Below are positions 30,501 through 39,985 of a stretch of DNA of 64,000 nt, one piece after another (position 1 is the stretch's first letter; each line of letters begins with the position of its first letter). This stretch comes from Pycnococcus provasolii (lineage: Eukaryota; Chlorophyta; Pseudoscourfieldiophyceae; Pseudoscourfieldiales; Pycnococcaceae): assembly GCA_938743325.2 (NCBI GenBank), contig OW568883.1:1-64000 (forward strand), written 5' to 3'. The notes under the pieces were generated by a model, which saw only the letters and a program-made list of their open reading frames with translations, was not told where the DNA came from and made no database searches. A program made the position numbers and the translations under genes.

Positions 30501-31190
30501 GTCCAAGCTAAATGCGTTTGGCGCCTGAAGGAGCGAGACTACGGCAGCTTGCATCGACTCCGCCGCCTCCTGGCTCAGACTAGCGCCCGCCTTACTTGCG
30601 ATGGTATGTGCAGCAACGAGCACGTCCACCACTGCGTCTGGATGAGCCGTTCGTCTGCTCGTGTCGTTCGTTTCGTTCGCCGAGACGGCATCTACGTGCG
30701 CCTTGAGGTCTCTGCCAAGCGCAAGCACGACATCGCCTGCATCCTCAACGATCGCCGCGAGCGCGCGCGCGTCGCAGCTGATGGCGTGTACGACTCTGGC
30801 GTACTCCATGGGCGCATTCACGATGGCGTGTTTGACGTCGTTGCGAAACTCGTCAGAGCGATAGAGCGAAGCGACGATCCGTCCCGCGATGTTCTTCTCA
30901 TTCTTAGCCCGTTTGGACGACGACGACGACGACGATGACGCACGACTGCCATTGGCCCGTGTGGGTGCGGTGGTTGCGTTGCCGTATCCAAAGTCGCATT
31001 GGAATCCCGACAGCAAGCGTTGAACGAATGGCGAGGTGTTGATTTCGGATGAGCACGTCAAAAGCAGCTCGAGTGCGTCTGAGCACGCGTTCCACTGCCT
31101 GCTGTCGTACAGCGAGAGCACGTGCGCGAGCGCGTCCAGCGTGAGCGAAGGAGGACTGCTCGCCGCCTCCGCCTCCGCCGCCGCCGCCAT
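24520..31190 (-). CDS. THADA/Trm732-like protein (HEAT repeats, DUF2428), one intron
   Basis: Trm732/THADA partners the methyltransferase Trm7/FTSJ1 for 2'-O-methylation of tRNA position 32. Two long minus-strand frames join through a GT-AG intron (27966-28288): exon 1 is 31190-28289, exon 2 is 27965-24520, giving about 2115 residues, in the range of THADA proteins. Helical HEAT-like repeats run throughout. The DUF2428 region is in exon 2: RRSAGYPYALAALMLSE, then HRVHALNVLTRLFNQSEL, ESWDVRNGAGQCLVALVARI. No catalytic motif is expected. The junction reads SLGQ-G-VMLLIRHML. The gene is divergent from the DJ-1-like gene. Function in tRNA modification is inferred from the family. Confidence 0.88.
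27966..28288 (-). other. Predicted intron in the THADA-like gene
   Basis: On the minus strand the donor reads ACAAG|GTATGT and the acceptor CCCGCAG|GGGTC. Removing 323 bp joins the frames in phase 1, and the total is a multiple of three. A (TG)n microsatellite sits near the acceptor (about 27980-28010 on the plus strand), which is why both flanking frames appear to encode His-Thr runs. Confidence 0.85.
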
Positions 31191-31406
31191 TTATCCGGTA
31201 ATTCTCTTGGGGAAAAGGGAAGGACCTGCTTCGGTCGAGATTCCGCGCACCCCTGGAGTTCGGGTTTTCCGGGAAATCTGGATCTCGGAGGTTAGGGAGG
31301 GAGTAACGCGCGCGCGGCAAATCGTGCACTGCTCACTTATTCGTTCAGCCAATTAAGTTTTCAATCTTGTACCTTGTCCAGACAGATCCGCCAGTAATCT
31401 TTCATC

Positions 31407-32477
31407 ATGGGTCGAGGTGGAGTAGGTGCCGCGGGGTACGCCGTCGACAGAAGTGTGCTCGTCGTGGTGCCGGCTGCCATGTACGCGTTCCACGAGGCGA
31501 GCCTCAACAAGCGTGTTACGTTCAAAGATCATCACGACGGCGACGACGAAATTGCCGAGATTCAACAACAGCACCATCATGATGGTGGTGGTGGACGGGC
31601 GATTTGCTCGGAACGAGCGCAGCTCCTTGAACTCATCGACGTTGCACAGGCAATCTTCGCCATCGAGGAAGCTGGCATGGTCGTCAACGTCGCCGCGCCA
31701 CGAACGCCGCTGCTGAAGCGCGACGGAACGAACAAGCATGTCAACGCGCTCATGCTGTCGGGAGAGGATGATAAACGAGCAAGCGCACGCGCACGCATGC
31801 TCTTGCGCCAAACCAAACAACAATCTGACTTGGACGAATCATCATCAACCGCCGCTGACATGATTGATCATAATGATGATAATGACGACGGCGACGAGCC
31901 ACTTCCAGACACTCTGCTGAAGCTGCTGCGCGACCACTGCGACGCACGCAAAAAACTCGCCCACCCAATCGCTCTCGAACACGCCTTTGGTGTCAGCGGT
32001 GTTTCCTTCGACGCACTCTTGCTCCCTGGTGCACGTCCTGACGCCGCACTGACGCTAGCGAGCCGATCGCTGCGCGAGTGTCCGCGGGCAAAAGATATTG
32101 TGCAGCACTTTGCCACACATGCTAAGATCATCGCCACAACCGCCGACGGCATTGACGTGCTGTTGCTCGCCCTGTGCCCAAAGAGTGCGCCGCGCGCCAT
32201 CGCGGGAGGTGCAATCGCGCCTGCTCTGCCCGCGTCATACATCACGCTCGACCCCTCAACACCTTTTCTGAAGAATCGCAAGGTAGCATCGCCGGCGGTT
32301 CACGAGTGCGACATACCACTCGAGCAAAACCTTTTCGAAGCCGGCGCACGTCTCATTGCCGACAAACGAGTTGTACAAGACGGCGCTCTCATCACTGCGG
32401 GGGACGTCGATGCACGTCATGAAGTCGTGCGAGAGCTGATCACCGCGCTGCTGGAACTCGATGAGGATGATTTGTAG
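31407..32477 (+). CDS. DJ-1/PfpI (class I glutamine amidotransferase-like) protein
   Basis: The 356-residue protein has a split DJ-1/PfpI-like fold: an opening strand RSVLVVVPAAMYAFHEASL, a following EEAGMVVNVAAP, and later VSFDALLLPGARPDAAL and AKIIATTADGIDVLLLA. An Asp/His-rich insertion (about residues 40-70 and 130-170) separates the first and second halves. In most family members the strand before the nucleophile elbow ends in Cys; here the corresponding position reads TTADG, with no Cys, so protease or amidotransferase chemistry is doubtful. There is no targeting peptide. It is divergent from the THADA-like gene, with 216 bp between starts. Confidence 0.6.
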   Translation: MGRGGVGAAGYAVDRSVLVVVPAAMYAFHEASLNKRVTFKDHHDGDDEIAEIQQQHHHDGGGGRAICSERAQLLELIDVAQAIFAIEEAGMVVNVAAPRTPLLKRDGTNKHVNALMLSGEDDKRASARARMLLRQTKQQSDLDESSSTAADMIDHNDDNDDGDEPLPDTLLKLLRDHCDARKKLAHPIALEHAFGVSGVSFDALLLPGARPDAALTLASRSLRECPRAKDIVQHFATHAKIIATTADGIDVLLLALCPKSAPRAIAGGAIAPALPASYITLDPSTPFLKNRKVASPAVHECDIPLEQNLFEAGARLIADKRVVQDGALITAGDVDARHEVVRELITALLELDEDDL

Positions 32478-32649
32478 TAGGCGAATACTACCAAAGGAAG
32501 GTAGTTGGAGGCTGGTGGAAGCGTGTTGTACAGCTTCAAAAGTGTTTGGTGGACTGTGAAGAAGGGAAGATGTACGTATGTTGTGATGGCAAGACTGTTG
32601 TTGTTCGTAATTAGTTTACATCTTTTATAAAACAAACTCTTCATCATCA

Positions 32650-34230
32650 TCACTCTTCTGGCAACCCAACGTGTCGGAGCCATGCTCGAGCACCCTCTGC
32701 ATCTCGCTTACGATGCTCGAAAATCTTTCGCAGTGGCTTGTGGTCGCAGTCAATCACGCTCACGCGTGCGTGCAGCTCAAACTCCGTTGGATCTCCGCCG
32801 ATCGATGCAAGGGCGCCTGGAGGGAGTGCCGTCCAGTCTGCGGCATCGCGCCATGCCTCGAAATGCGAAGGATCACTGTTGCTATCGCCGTCATCATCAC
32901 CATACCCATCGACGGTCGATCCTTTGCACTTACGCACGACGCGCAGCGCCACAAGGATGCTGACATCGCTTGCGCACGCAGCTACGAGGTACTTCCGAAT
33001 GCTCGCAACAAGCCTTGCGGGTGACGTCGACGTCGACGCTGCTGCTGTCGACTCGATGAGTGCTTCGAGCGCAGTCGCTGCTGCGTGGCTACCGAGTGCA
33101 TCGAGCCGCTGGGCGTGAAGAAGTCCACGTGCGACACCCGACGTGTGAATTGCATGCGACACAGGATCCGCAAGAGCGGCGGCCGCGGCGGCGGCGGCGC
33201 TGGCGCCGACGAAACCGTCTTTTCCGCTCGAACCTGGCACAAGCACGCGCACGGCATCCTCCGCCGATTGCACGCGCATCAACTTCGCGTGCATGCCCGC
33301 ACCACGAACGTGAATCCTTGCGTGTCTCCCGGCGCCCGCATCGCCACCCGCATGCGACTCGTGAGCAGAAAGCAGGCGCTCAACAGCATGCGCAACGTCC
33401 TCTCTCGTTCCATGGAAGAAGTCGCGTGGATCGTACCAAGTGACGTCAGCGTGAGCGTCGGCGCCGGTGTGATTTCCGGCTCTCTGCGCGAGCGTGCACT
33501 CGCGCATGAAGTACAGCGGCGTTCCCAGCCGACGGTGGTGCCTGGTGGAAGGCTGGCGGTGCGTCGCAAGAAATGCGCGTTCGACGACGGGCGCCTGCGG
33601 GAACGGTCGTGGCCACTGACCACGCTTTGGTTTGATTTCCACAGTCACCACCGCTGGCCAGGTGGCAACACCTTGGCGCGGCATTAGCGACGGCGTCGGA
33701 GGTGGGTTTGCGTAGTCGGGAAGCAGAAGTGCCTTGACAAACTCCCGTCCGTCTTGCTTCATCGATTTTCCCGCGAGCTCGCACACGCGCTCGACGACTT
33801 GCCACGGCACGTCTACGACACGCGCATGCGCGACAACGCCTCGCGGCAGGTACTTCGCGAGGTGTTTTGCGTGTGCAGCCGATGCGACGGCGTCGTCCGC
33901 CATTCGGTTCTGGACGACCATGTCAGGTACTTCTGGCGCCCACACGAGCGCAGAGAGCCGACTCCAAGCGTCTGAGGTGAGTGCAATGTGTTCGTTCGTG
34001 TCACTTCGAGTCACTGCGTGAGTCGACGCGTTCGGTCCTGCCGATGCCGACGGTGATGTTGAGGATGGCACGACGCGTATTCTCAGTATGGCGTGCGACA
34101 TGAGCCGCAATAAGGAATAAGGCACATCTGATGCCTTGATGGACGTGCACGATGGTGATGGTGCGGACGAGGACGAAGTGTCAAGGCGCACGCAGACGTG
34201 CGCTTTGCCCGCCCCCGCCAACGACAGCAT
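32650..34230 (-). CDS. IPK1: Inositol-pentakisphosphate 2-kinase
   Basis: IPK1 phosphorylates the 2-position of InsP5 to give phytate (InsP6). The protein has 526 residues from the ATG at 34230 (MLSLAGAGKAHVCVRL), which matches the usual N-terminal glycine loop followed by HAILRIRV. Family signatures are present: VTVEIKPKRGQW (near residue 195), TPLYFMREC, WYDPRDFFHG, and near the C-terminus VSVIDCDHKPLRKI, the usual S-x-x-D-x-D-x-K box. Ala- and Asp-rich insertions are microsatellite-encoded. An in-frame extension upstream lacks an ATG. Confidence 0.88.
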   Translation of the reverse strand: MLSLAGAGKAHVCVRLDTSSSSAPSPSCTSIKASDVPYSLLRLMSHAILRIRVVPSSTSPSASAGPNASTHAVTRSDTNEHIALTSDAWSRLSALVWAPEVPDMVVQNRMADDAVASAAHAKHLAKYLPRGVVAHARVVDVPWQVVERVCELAGKSMKQDGREFVKALLLPDYANPPPTPSLMPRQGVATWPAVVTVEIKPKRGQWPRPFPQAPVVERAFLATHRQPSTRHHRRLGTPLYFMRECTLAQRAGNHTGADAHADVTWYDPRDFFHGTREDVAHAVERLLSAHESHAGGDAGAGRHARIHVRGAGMHAKLMRVQSAEDAVRVLVPGSSGKDGFVGASAAAAAAAALADPVSHAIHTSGVARGLLHAQRLDALGSHAAATALEALIESTAAASTSTSPARLVASIRKYLVAACASDVSILVALRVVRKCKGSTVDGYGDDDGDSNSDPSHFEAWRDAADWTALPPGALASIGGDPTEFELHARVSVIDCDHKPLRKIFEHRKRDAEGARAWLRHVGLPEE

Positions 34231-35083
34231 TCTCAGGCGAAGAGGAGCTCGAAGAGGAGAGGAAGGGGCGTCATCTGGCAGAGGAGGAGGAGGACATGTT
34301 GCAGAAGGTGGGAAAAGGGGAACCGAAAAGTTCAAGGGGCAGCGGCAAAGGAAAGGAAAGGAAACGAGGAGCAGGGGGGGATCCCGAACCCTAACCCTAA
34401 CACCCTAACCCTAACCCTAACCCTAACCCTAACCCTAACACCCTAACCCAGTGGATCCGCGCGTGTTTCTTAAAAAATTCTTGAGAGCTCATCAAGAGAG
34501 CTCCACCTTAAAGGTTTAGGCTTGCAGGGACCTGTTTCTTCGCGTTCGGGTCCTCATGTAAGTACCTTTACTGTAATGTATTCTTAGTTCTACCACCTTA
34601 ATTCACGCCTTACAAAACCGGTGATCGGTCATTCCGGTGTGCAAGGGAAACCTCCTGTTGCCTGTGCATAGTTGAGTGGGGCCATTTTTTTACACCTTTA
34701 CGTTGGGTAACGGTTCTCTCGGCCTTAAGAGACCGACCGCTCGGCGCTCGGTTCGATCGATGCCCAGTGCTCGGTCCATGGTGGGCGAGCACGCGCGAGG
34801 GGCATGGCGCCTAGGCCGGTTTTGGGCCGTCGACCTTTGTCTGCGCATACTCACTGTGCTAGGAAAACAGTCGTCCTTTGGGTGGTGGATGAAGCCCACT
34901 CGTGCGTTTCTCTTCAAAATGCACACGCACGCGTTCAACCTCAAGGCGAGAGATAACCACAGACTCGCAGATCTGTTCCAGCAAAAACTTAGGCAGCTCC
35001 AACGAGACGTACAGACGCACGCTCGCTCATGTGTCGCGTGCACGCCCGTGCCGCTCCTGCCCATCGCGCCGCCGTGCCTCAAA
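34231..35083. other. Intergenic region with interstitial telomeric block
   Basis: Between IPK1 and the reductase core. It holds GA-rich DNA (34240-34380) and the CCCTAA block listed next. An open frame continues upstream of the reductase start through 34760; whether those residues are translated as a leader is unclear. Confidence 0.5.
34387..34449. repeat. Interstitial telomeric repeat
   Basis: About ten CCCTAA units, twice interrupted by an extra CA (CACCCTAA). It lies about 160-220 bp upstream of the IPK1 start codon, in the middle of the window. Confidence 0.9.
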
Positions 35084-35917
35084 ATGAAAGCACCCATCAA
35101 GCGCGACATACCAGCCGTCGCGCTCGGGTGCGACAGGGACATCACGCACATACACATCGCACACGCGCTTGGCGCGGGCAAGTACCGCATGCTGGACACC
35201 GCGAGCGGGAACTTCAACGAAAAGGTCGTCGGAAGAGGCTTGCGCTTGTCTGGAGTCCCGAGAAACGACGTGTTCGTGCAAACGAAACTTAACCCGCTCG
35301 AGTTTGGATATGACAATGCAAACAACGCAATCAGAAGGCAGCTCGCCTTCCTTGGAACGACGTACGTCGACAGCTTGCTGCTCCACGAACCAGGTCCAGA
35401 CCTCAAGACGCGCGTCGCGACGTGGCGGGCGCTTGAACTGTGGCATGCAAAAGGACTTGTGCACCGCATAGGTGTCGCCAACTTTGGGGTGCGCCTTCTG
35501 ACGGAAATGCTCACGTTCTGCATCATCAAGCCGGCTTTCGTGCAAGTGGAGTTGCATCCGCTGTGTTGGGCGACGCAAGCACACCTCGTCGACTTTTGCC
35601 GTGAGAATGGAATACAAATGCAGGCGTACTCGCCTCTAGGCAAAGGTAAGTTGTTGTCCGAGGCGCCTGCCATTGCACAAATCGCGGAGCGGTACGACGT
35701 GACGCCTGCGCAGGTTGTGCTGCGATGGATCGTGCAAAAGGGCGTCGTTCCCGTGTGCCGTTCGGAGAATGCCGTGCGCGTCATCCAGAACAACTCGTTA
35801 GGCGACTTGTTTCTCGATGCCGACGATGTCGCCGCGATCGACAACCTCGAGTCGAGTGTTGGTACGGTGCGATTTAGCGGCGTATGGACGAAGGACCACG
35901 ACGAGCTGAGAAAGTGA
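35084..35917 (+). CDS. Aldo-keto reductase, catalytic Tyr replaced
   Basis: Members reduce carbonyls with NADPH. From the ATG at 35084 (context AAAATGA) the protein has 277 residues, the family's usual core size. The barrel motifs are present: IPAVALG, the RMLDTA strand, FVQTKL with the catalytic Lys, LLLHEPGPD with the catalytic His, and the cofactor-binding end QVVLRWIVQKGVVPVCRS. In the D-T-A-x-x-Y-x-N-E motif the catalytic Tyr is Asn (DTASGNFNE, bases about 35201-35225). With that loss the usual proton donor is missing, so activity may be reduced or altered. In-frame ATGs at 34919 and 34760 could give a longer, possibly targeted form. Confidence 0.85.
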   Translation: MKAPIKRDIPAVALGCDRDITHIHIAHALGAGKYRMLDTASGNFNEKVVGRGLRLSGVPRNDVFVQTKLNPLEFGYDNANNAIRRQLAFLGTTYVDSLLLHEPGPDLKTRVATWRALELWHAKGLVHRIGVANFGVRLLTEMLTFCIIKPAFVQVELHPLCWATQAHLVDFCRENGIQMQAYSPLGKGKLLSEAPAIAQIAERYDVTPAQVVLRWIVQKGVVPVCRSENAVRVIQNNSLGDLFLDADDVAAIDNLESSVGTVRFSGVWTKDHDELRK

Positions 35918-36097
35918 TGTGGCCGGCTATGAAATAGGCTGAGTACGCGTGGCCTCGTCGCGCAACCTGTATGTAGTCTTGTACACCTGCACGCGTCGGC
36001 TCTACTCGCGCGTTGTTAGGAAGGTGAAGGTGTAAGAAGTTGAAAAAGGGGTTTTGCAATTTATTTAAAGCAACATTACATGTATTTGTTATACAAC

Positions 36098-38623
36098 TTA
36101 CTTTTTTTTCCGCGCAAGAGGAGGAGGAGGTGGTGGTGGTGGTGAAAGTGGAGGAGAAGGGGCAGCAGCAGCAGCAGGAGGAGCAGGAGGAGGACGACGA
36201 CGACGACGACCGCCGCCGCCGCCACCACCACCACCACCACCACTATCAGCAGCAGCAGCAGCATGAGATTTGTCTGCCGTCTTCGCTGCTGATTTCCGCT
36301 TCTTTGGCCTACTGAAAATCTCCATAGCCTCCTGTGCCTTGCTGTCTGACGACTCATTGATAATCTGCCGGAAGCGGCTTAAGCACATAAAGTCCGTCCG
36401 ATACCGGCCAGCGAGCGATGGAGGGATGATGCCGTTTTTCTTGCGCGCCTTTGGATCCATGCCGTTGAGCAGCGAACTCACCGCAGACCACAAAACCTTG
36501 TTTGCATTTGCCACCTTGCACTTTCTAGCAGCATCCAATAGACGTCTGTCCTCCTCTTCGCTCCAAGGTCCTTTGTTCAGCTTCGGGTCAAGAATGTTGC
36601 ACCATCTCTCGCGGCACTGCGCATCTGAGCGTCCTGGAACGTGTGCCGCGATGTCGCGCCAGCACGTTTCGCCCACGAGGTCCACGGCACGGACCAGCGC
36701 TTCGTCCTCGTGCGTCGCCCACTTCCCTTTCACACGGTGCCGCTCATTCAGCGGCTTCTCAGGCGATGCCGACGCATTGTCTGCCCCTTCACCGGCGGCT
36801 GACGGCAGCTCTTCAGATGGCGGTCGTGCGGGCATGAGCATTCGCGTGTAGCGATAGTGACACTGCGCTGGTGATCTGCGAGGCACGTGCTCAGCCACCT
36901 TTCTCCAGTCCGCACCCCACCTCGTGACGGCGGCAACGAGCGCCGCATCCTCCTCTTCCGTCCACGTCGTTCGGAACACATTCGGATTGTGGTTTTGCAT
37001 CCAGTAGCTGAGGCACCCGAAGGCTGTGCGCCCACCTCCAACAGCCTTGGCAATCTCATCCCAGTTGCCTCCGACAGGTTTTCCGTGTTGTTGCCGCTCG
37101 ACGAAGTCGTAGTCGTCGCCACAAGCCTTGATTGCACAAAGCAATGCCGTGGTCTCTTCTTCCGTCCACGTGCGCTCGTCTGGATTGCAGGCGACCTTTT
37201 CCTTCGCGAGGGCGTTGTTGTTGTTGTTGTTGTTGTTGTTGGGGGTGGCGGTGTCGTCACCGCTCGTGGACGCCGCGGCCGCAGCATGATCGCGCCTTGC
37301 GTGGAACGCCTCGTAGGTGCGCCAACGCGCCTCACACGCGTCAGCCGTTCTTACGGATAGCGCAAATGATGATTGCGACGGCGACGGCGACGACGACGAC
37401 GCGATATCTATGGAAATCTGCTCCCACTGCGCCCACGACAAATTCGGCGGCGATGGATTCGACACCAGCGGCGTTTCCGCGAACACGCGCATCGTGTCCT
37501 TTAAAAGTTTTGCCACGACGGCGTTGCGTAGGCGCGCATCTTCCTCCTCGGTCCATGCGACGTAGGGTCTGTACGCGAGTGGCACACGCCTTCGCGCGTC
37601 GAGGAGTACCTTGGCATCGTCGTTTGGCGTTGGCTTTGATCCGTCAAAGCACTCGAACAGCCGCCCTGTGCCAAACTCGAATTCGTGATATTTCTCCTTC
37701 CCGTCTCTGCACGGCGGCTGCCACCACGGCGTGGTTCGAATTTGCTTCAAATTACGCTTCATGTCACCGCAAGCGACGTTGTGCAGTCGTCCCGACGGCG
37801 CCCCGCTCGCAGGTTTGAGGTGCATCTGCTCTTCTTGTCGTGCGGCGGACTTGCACTTGTCCCACTCCTGCTGAACATCTTCGAGGTCTTGGGCGGCACA
37901 TGCCCTTGCGGCTTGCGCTTCGACGACAAGCTGCTGCAGGTGTTTATGTGCAGCCAAGTTCGTGTCGAGGAGGTTTCGGAGTTGTTCAGAAGATGCGCGT
38001 TTGAGTTTGTCTTGAAGCGAAGGCGGCGGCGGCTGCTGCGGTTCCGGCACGCAGATTTCCATGGGTTGTTGCATTTCCGCGGCGCGCGCCATGCGTTTCT
38101 TCCTGTACTCCGCGAGCTGCTGTGCGTTTAGCGGCGTTCCCTGTTCTTGTTGCAGGAACTTCGCGAGTGCGACTTGCGCCGCCTTGGCAGCCTTGTCTCC
38201 TTCGAGCATGCGCACGGCGTCCATCACACCCATGGAGTTGGACACAAGAGGTAGGTGTGTTGTTGTGTCAGGACAAGAGCCGCTGAGCAGAGGCGTGCCC
38301 CTTCCCATTTTTCTCCTCTTATGGTTCTTCTCCAAGGGAGGGTTCAGAAGGAGTTGTTCAAGTTGTTCAGGTTCAAGGATGTTGTCATTGTCGGAGAGCG
38401 TCATCGGAACGAAAGCCAAGTTGTGATTAGTAGTATTATTACCATCCCTACTAATGTCCTTGTCCTTGTCATTGCTCAAGGGCTCTTCTTTATCATCAAA
38501 CAGTGCGTCCAAGGAGGAGTCGTAATCAACCAAGGAGGCATTGTTGGCATTGATTGGAACAGGAACATCAACCTGAAGCTCCAACGAGGGTGCCAAAGAG
38601 GCCGACGCCGCCGCCGCCGCCAT
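36098..38623 (-). CDS. SNAPC4-like multi-Myb DNA-binding protein
   Basis: SNAPC4 is the Myb subunit of the snRNA-activating complex. From the ATG at 38623 the protein has 841 residues. Four clear Myb/SANT repeats and one degenerate one span about residues 355-745: AWTEEEDARLRNAV, TWTEEETTALLCAI, TWTEEEDAALVAAVTRWG, KWATHEDEALVRAV and PWSEEEDRRLLDAA. That number and spacing match SNAPC4's 4.5 repeats better than R2R3 or R1R2R3 Myb factors. The last 60 residues are Gly, Arg and Pro homopolymers encoded by microsatellites near 36120-36260. The upstream reading frame extends into telomere-like repeats and is unlikely to be translated. Confidence 0.78.
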   Translation of the reverse strand: MAAAAASASLAPSLELQVDVPVPINANNASLVDYDSSLDALFDDKEEPLSNDKDKDISRDGNNTTNHNLAFVPMTLSDNDNILEPEQLEQLLLNPPLEKNHKRRKMGRGTPLLSGSCPDTTTHLPLVSNSMGVMDAVRMLEGDKAAKAAQVALAKFLQQEQGTPLNAQQLAEYRKKRMARAAEMQQPMEICVPEPQQPPPPSLQDKLKRASSEQLRNLLDTNLAAHKHLQQLVVEAQAARACAAQDLEDVQQEWDKCKSAARQEEQMHLKPASGAPSGRLHNVACGDMKRNLKQIRTTPWWQPPCRDGKEKYHEFEFGTGRLFECFDGSKPTPNDDAKVLLDARRRVPLAYRPYVAWTEEEDARLRNAVVAKLLKDTMRVFAETPLVSNPSPPNLSWAQWEQISIDIASSSSPSPSQSSFALSVRTADACEARWRTYEAFHARRDHAAAAASTSGDDTATPNNNNNNNNNALAKEKVACNPDERTWTEEETTALLCAIKACGDDYDFVERQQHGKPVGGNWDEIAKAVGGGRTAFGCLSYWMQNHNPNVFRTTWTEEEDAALVAAVTRWGADWRKVAEHVPRRSPAQCHYRYTRMLMPARPPSEELPSAAGEGADNASASPEKPLNERHRVKGKWATHEDEALVRAVDLVGETCWRDIAAHVPGRSDAQCRERWCNILDPKLNKGPWSEEEDRRLLDAARKCKVANANKVLWSAVSSLLNGMDPKARKKNGIIPPSLAGRYRTDFMCLSRFRQIINESSDSKAQEAMEIFSRPKKRKSAAKTADKSHAAAAADSGGGGGGGGGGGRRRRRPPPAPPAAAAAPSPPLSPPPPPPPPLARKKK

Positions 38624-38704
38624 GAACCGCCTTACCCCTTGGAGGAAATTGAAGTGAAACGAAACTGGAACCTCCCCCGGGGGGAAGCAGGCGAGACGCC
38701 ACAC

Positions 38705-38760
38705 CAACCCTAACCCTAACCCTAATAACCCTAATAACCCTAACCCTAATAACCCGAACC
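38705..38760. repeat. Interstitial telomere-like repeat
   Basis: Mixed CCCTAA and CCCTAATAA units, about eight copies, starting 82 bp upstream of the SNAPC4-like start codon. Confidence 0.85.
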
Positions 38761-38913
38761 CTTTAACCCCTAAACCCCGAGGAGCGTCTGTCTTGGACGA
38801 AAAATAAAAATGAAAATGGAAAATGCGCGTGAGATTCCCTGGGACGACGGACGACGACAACGAGAAGACCTCCCTCCCAAGCAAGGGCAAGCTCCCGCCA
38901 GACGCCAGTCCCC

Positions 38914-38960
38914 TCTCTTAGAGCAAGGGGAAATAAATCTCATTTCCCCTTGCTTAGAGA
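38914..38960. repeat. Inverted repeat (hairpin)
   Basis: Perfect 12-bp arms GCAAGGGGAAAT and its complement around a 7-base loop, extended outwards by CTCTCTTAGA versus TTAGAGAG with a small bulge. Total span about 47 bp. A terminator, small foldback element or structured RNA is possible. Confidence 0.7.
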
Positions 38961-39454
38961 GCCCCTGTGACCTCTGTCTGATGAGGTGGGATCCAGGCAC
39001 ACACACACACACGTTTACAGTAGGACTTTAGGAAGGCGACGGGCAAGGCGAGACCCAGCCTTCGTTCGTTCCTCTCCAGTAGACTAAAATCCCACACCTT
39101 CCCACTGCGACTGCGACTGCGACTGGGAAGTGGGATCGACAATCAATCCGACCGGACTAACCTGGGGCACAGCACGGGTCCCCGAGTTCACAGAATACAC
39201 GGCAACTCAGGCACGTGGGGAGAAGAGAACTCAGTAGACTATTTATTAGCCGCCAAAGAACAGCACACCCTTCCCTCGCCATCACGCCCTCCCTCATCAG
39301 CCATCACGCACGCATCAGCCATCACTCGCACTTATTTGTCGTCCCCTTGTGAGATTCCTGATTCTGTGTTGTGGTACTACAGGAGTACTACATAGGCGCG
39401 GTTTCTTCGATCATTGTGTGTGTCTTCTGTGCACCCACGTCACGTGATATATAC

Positions 39455-39951
39455 ATGTCTGCGCAGTGCTATTCTATTAGTCTGTTTTGTACAAGAATTG
39501 CAACTGCTCTCTCAACATCAACGTCAACATCAACACCGCTCGCACGCGCACTCAGGTCGAACATGCCTGCGTTCACACACGTTCACACGTCTCTAACCGG
39601 ACAAAGCCACAAAGCCTCCTCAACGGCAGCAGCTTTGAGGAACGTGGGCTGTCGAAATACACAAGGGAGAACAAAAGCTTCGATTCAGCACTCATCCACG
39701 TCACCATCCAGTCGGTCGGCGTCAACACCACCACAACCACAACTACAACCACAACCTTCGCCTCCGCCTTCGCCGTATTCAGCAGCACAACATCAGCCTC
39801 GCAGCAGCTACCAAACAAACGGGTCTCGGGCGAGGAACTTGCCGCCGTCGAGAATATGCTGGGAAGAGTACCCAGGCGCTACGCCAATACAGCCTAACGG
39901 AATACGCAGAAGTAGCAGCAGCTTTGCGGCGACCGCAACGGCGACGAACAT

Positions 39952-39985
<34 letters not shown>

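Larger units (their letters stand above)
38624..39454. other. Intergenic region with telomeric block and hairpin
   Basis: Divergent interval between the Myb gene and the DNA polymerase. It contains the repeat at 38705-38760, a strong hairpin (38914-38960), a (GACTGC)n stretch near 39106-39125 and CA repeats near 38998. No further gene is recognised. Confidence 0.5.

Noticed and set aside
34740-34765. tRNA-like GGTTCGATC phrase
   Set aside because: No matching A-box or acceptor/anticodon stems within the required distance.
34690-35844. Long antisense frame over the aldo-keto reductase
   Set aside because: Shadow of a conserved gene; the sense frame carries all the family motifs.
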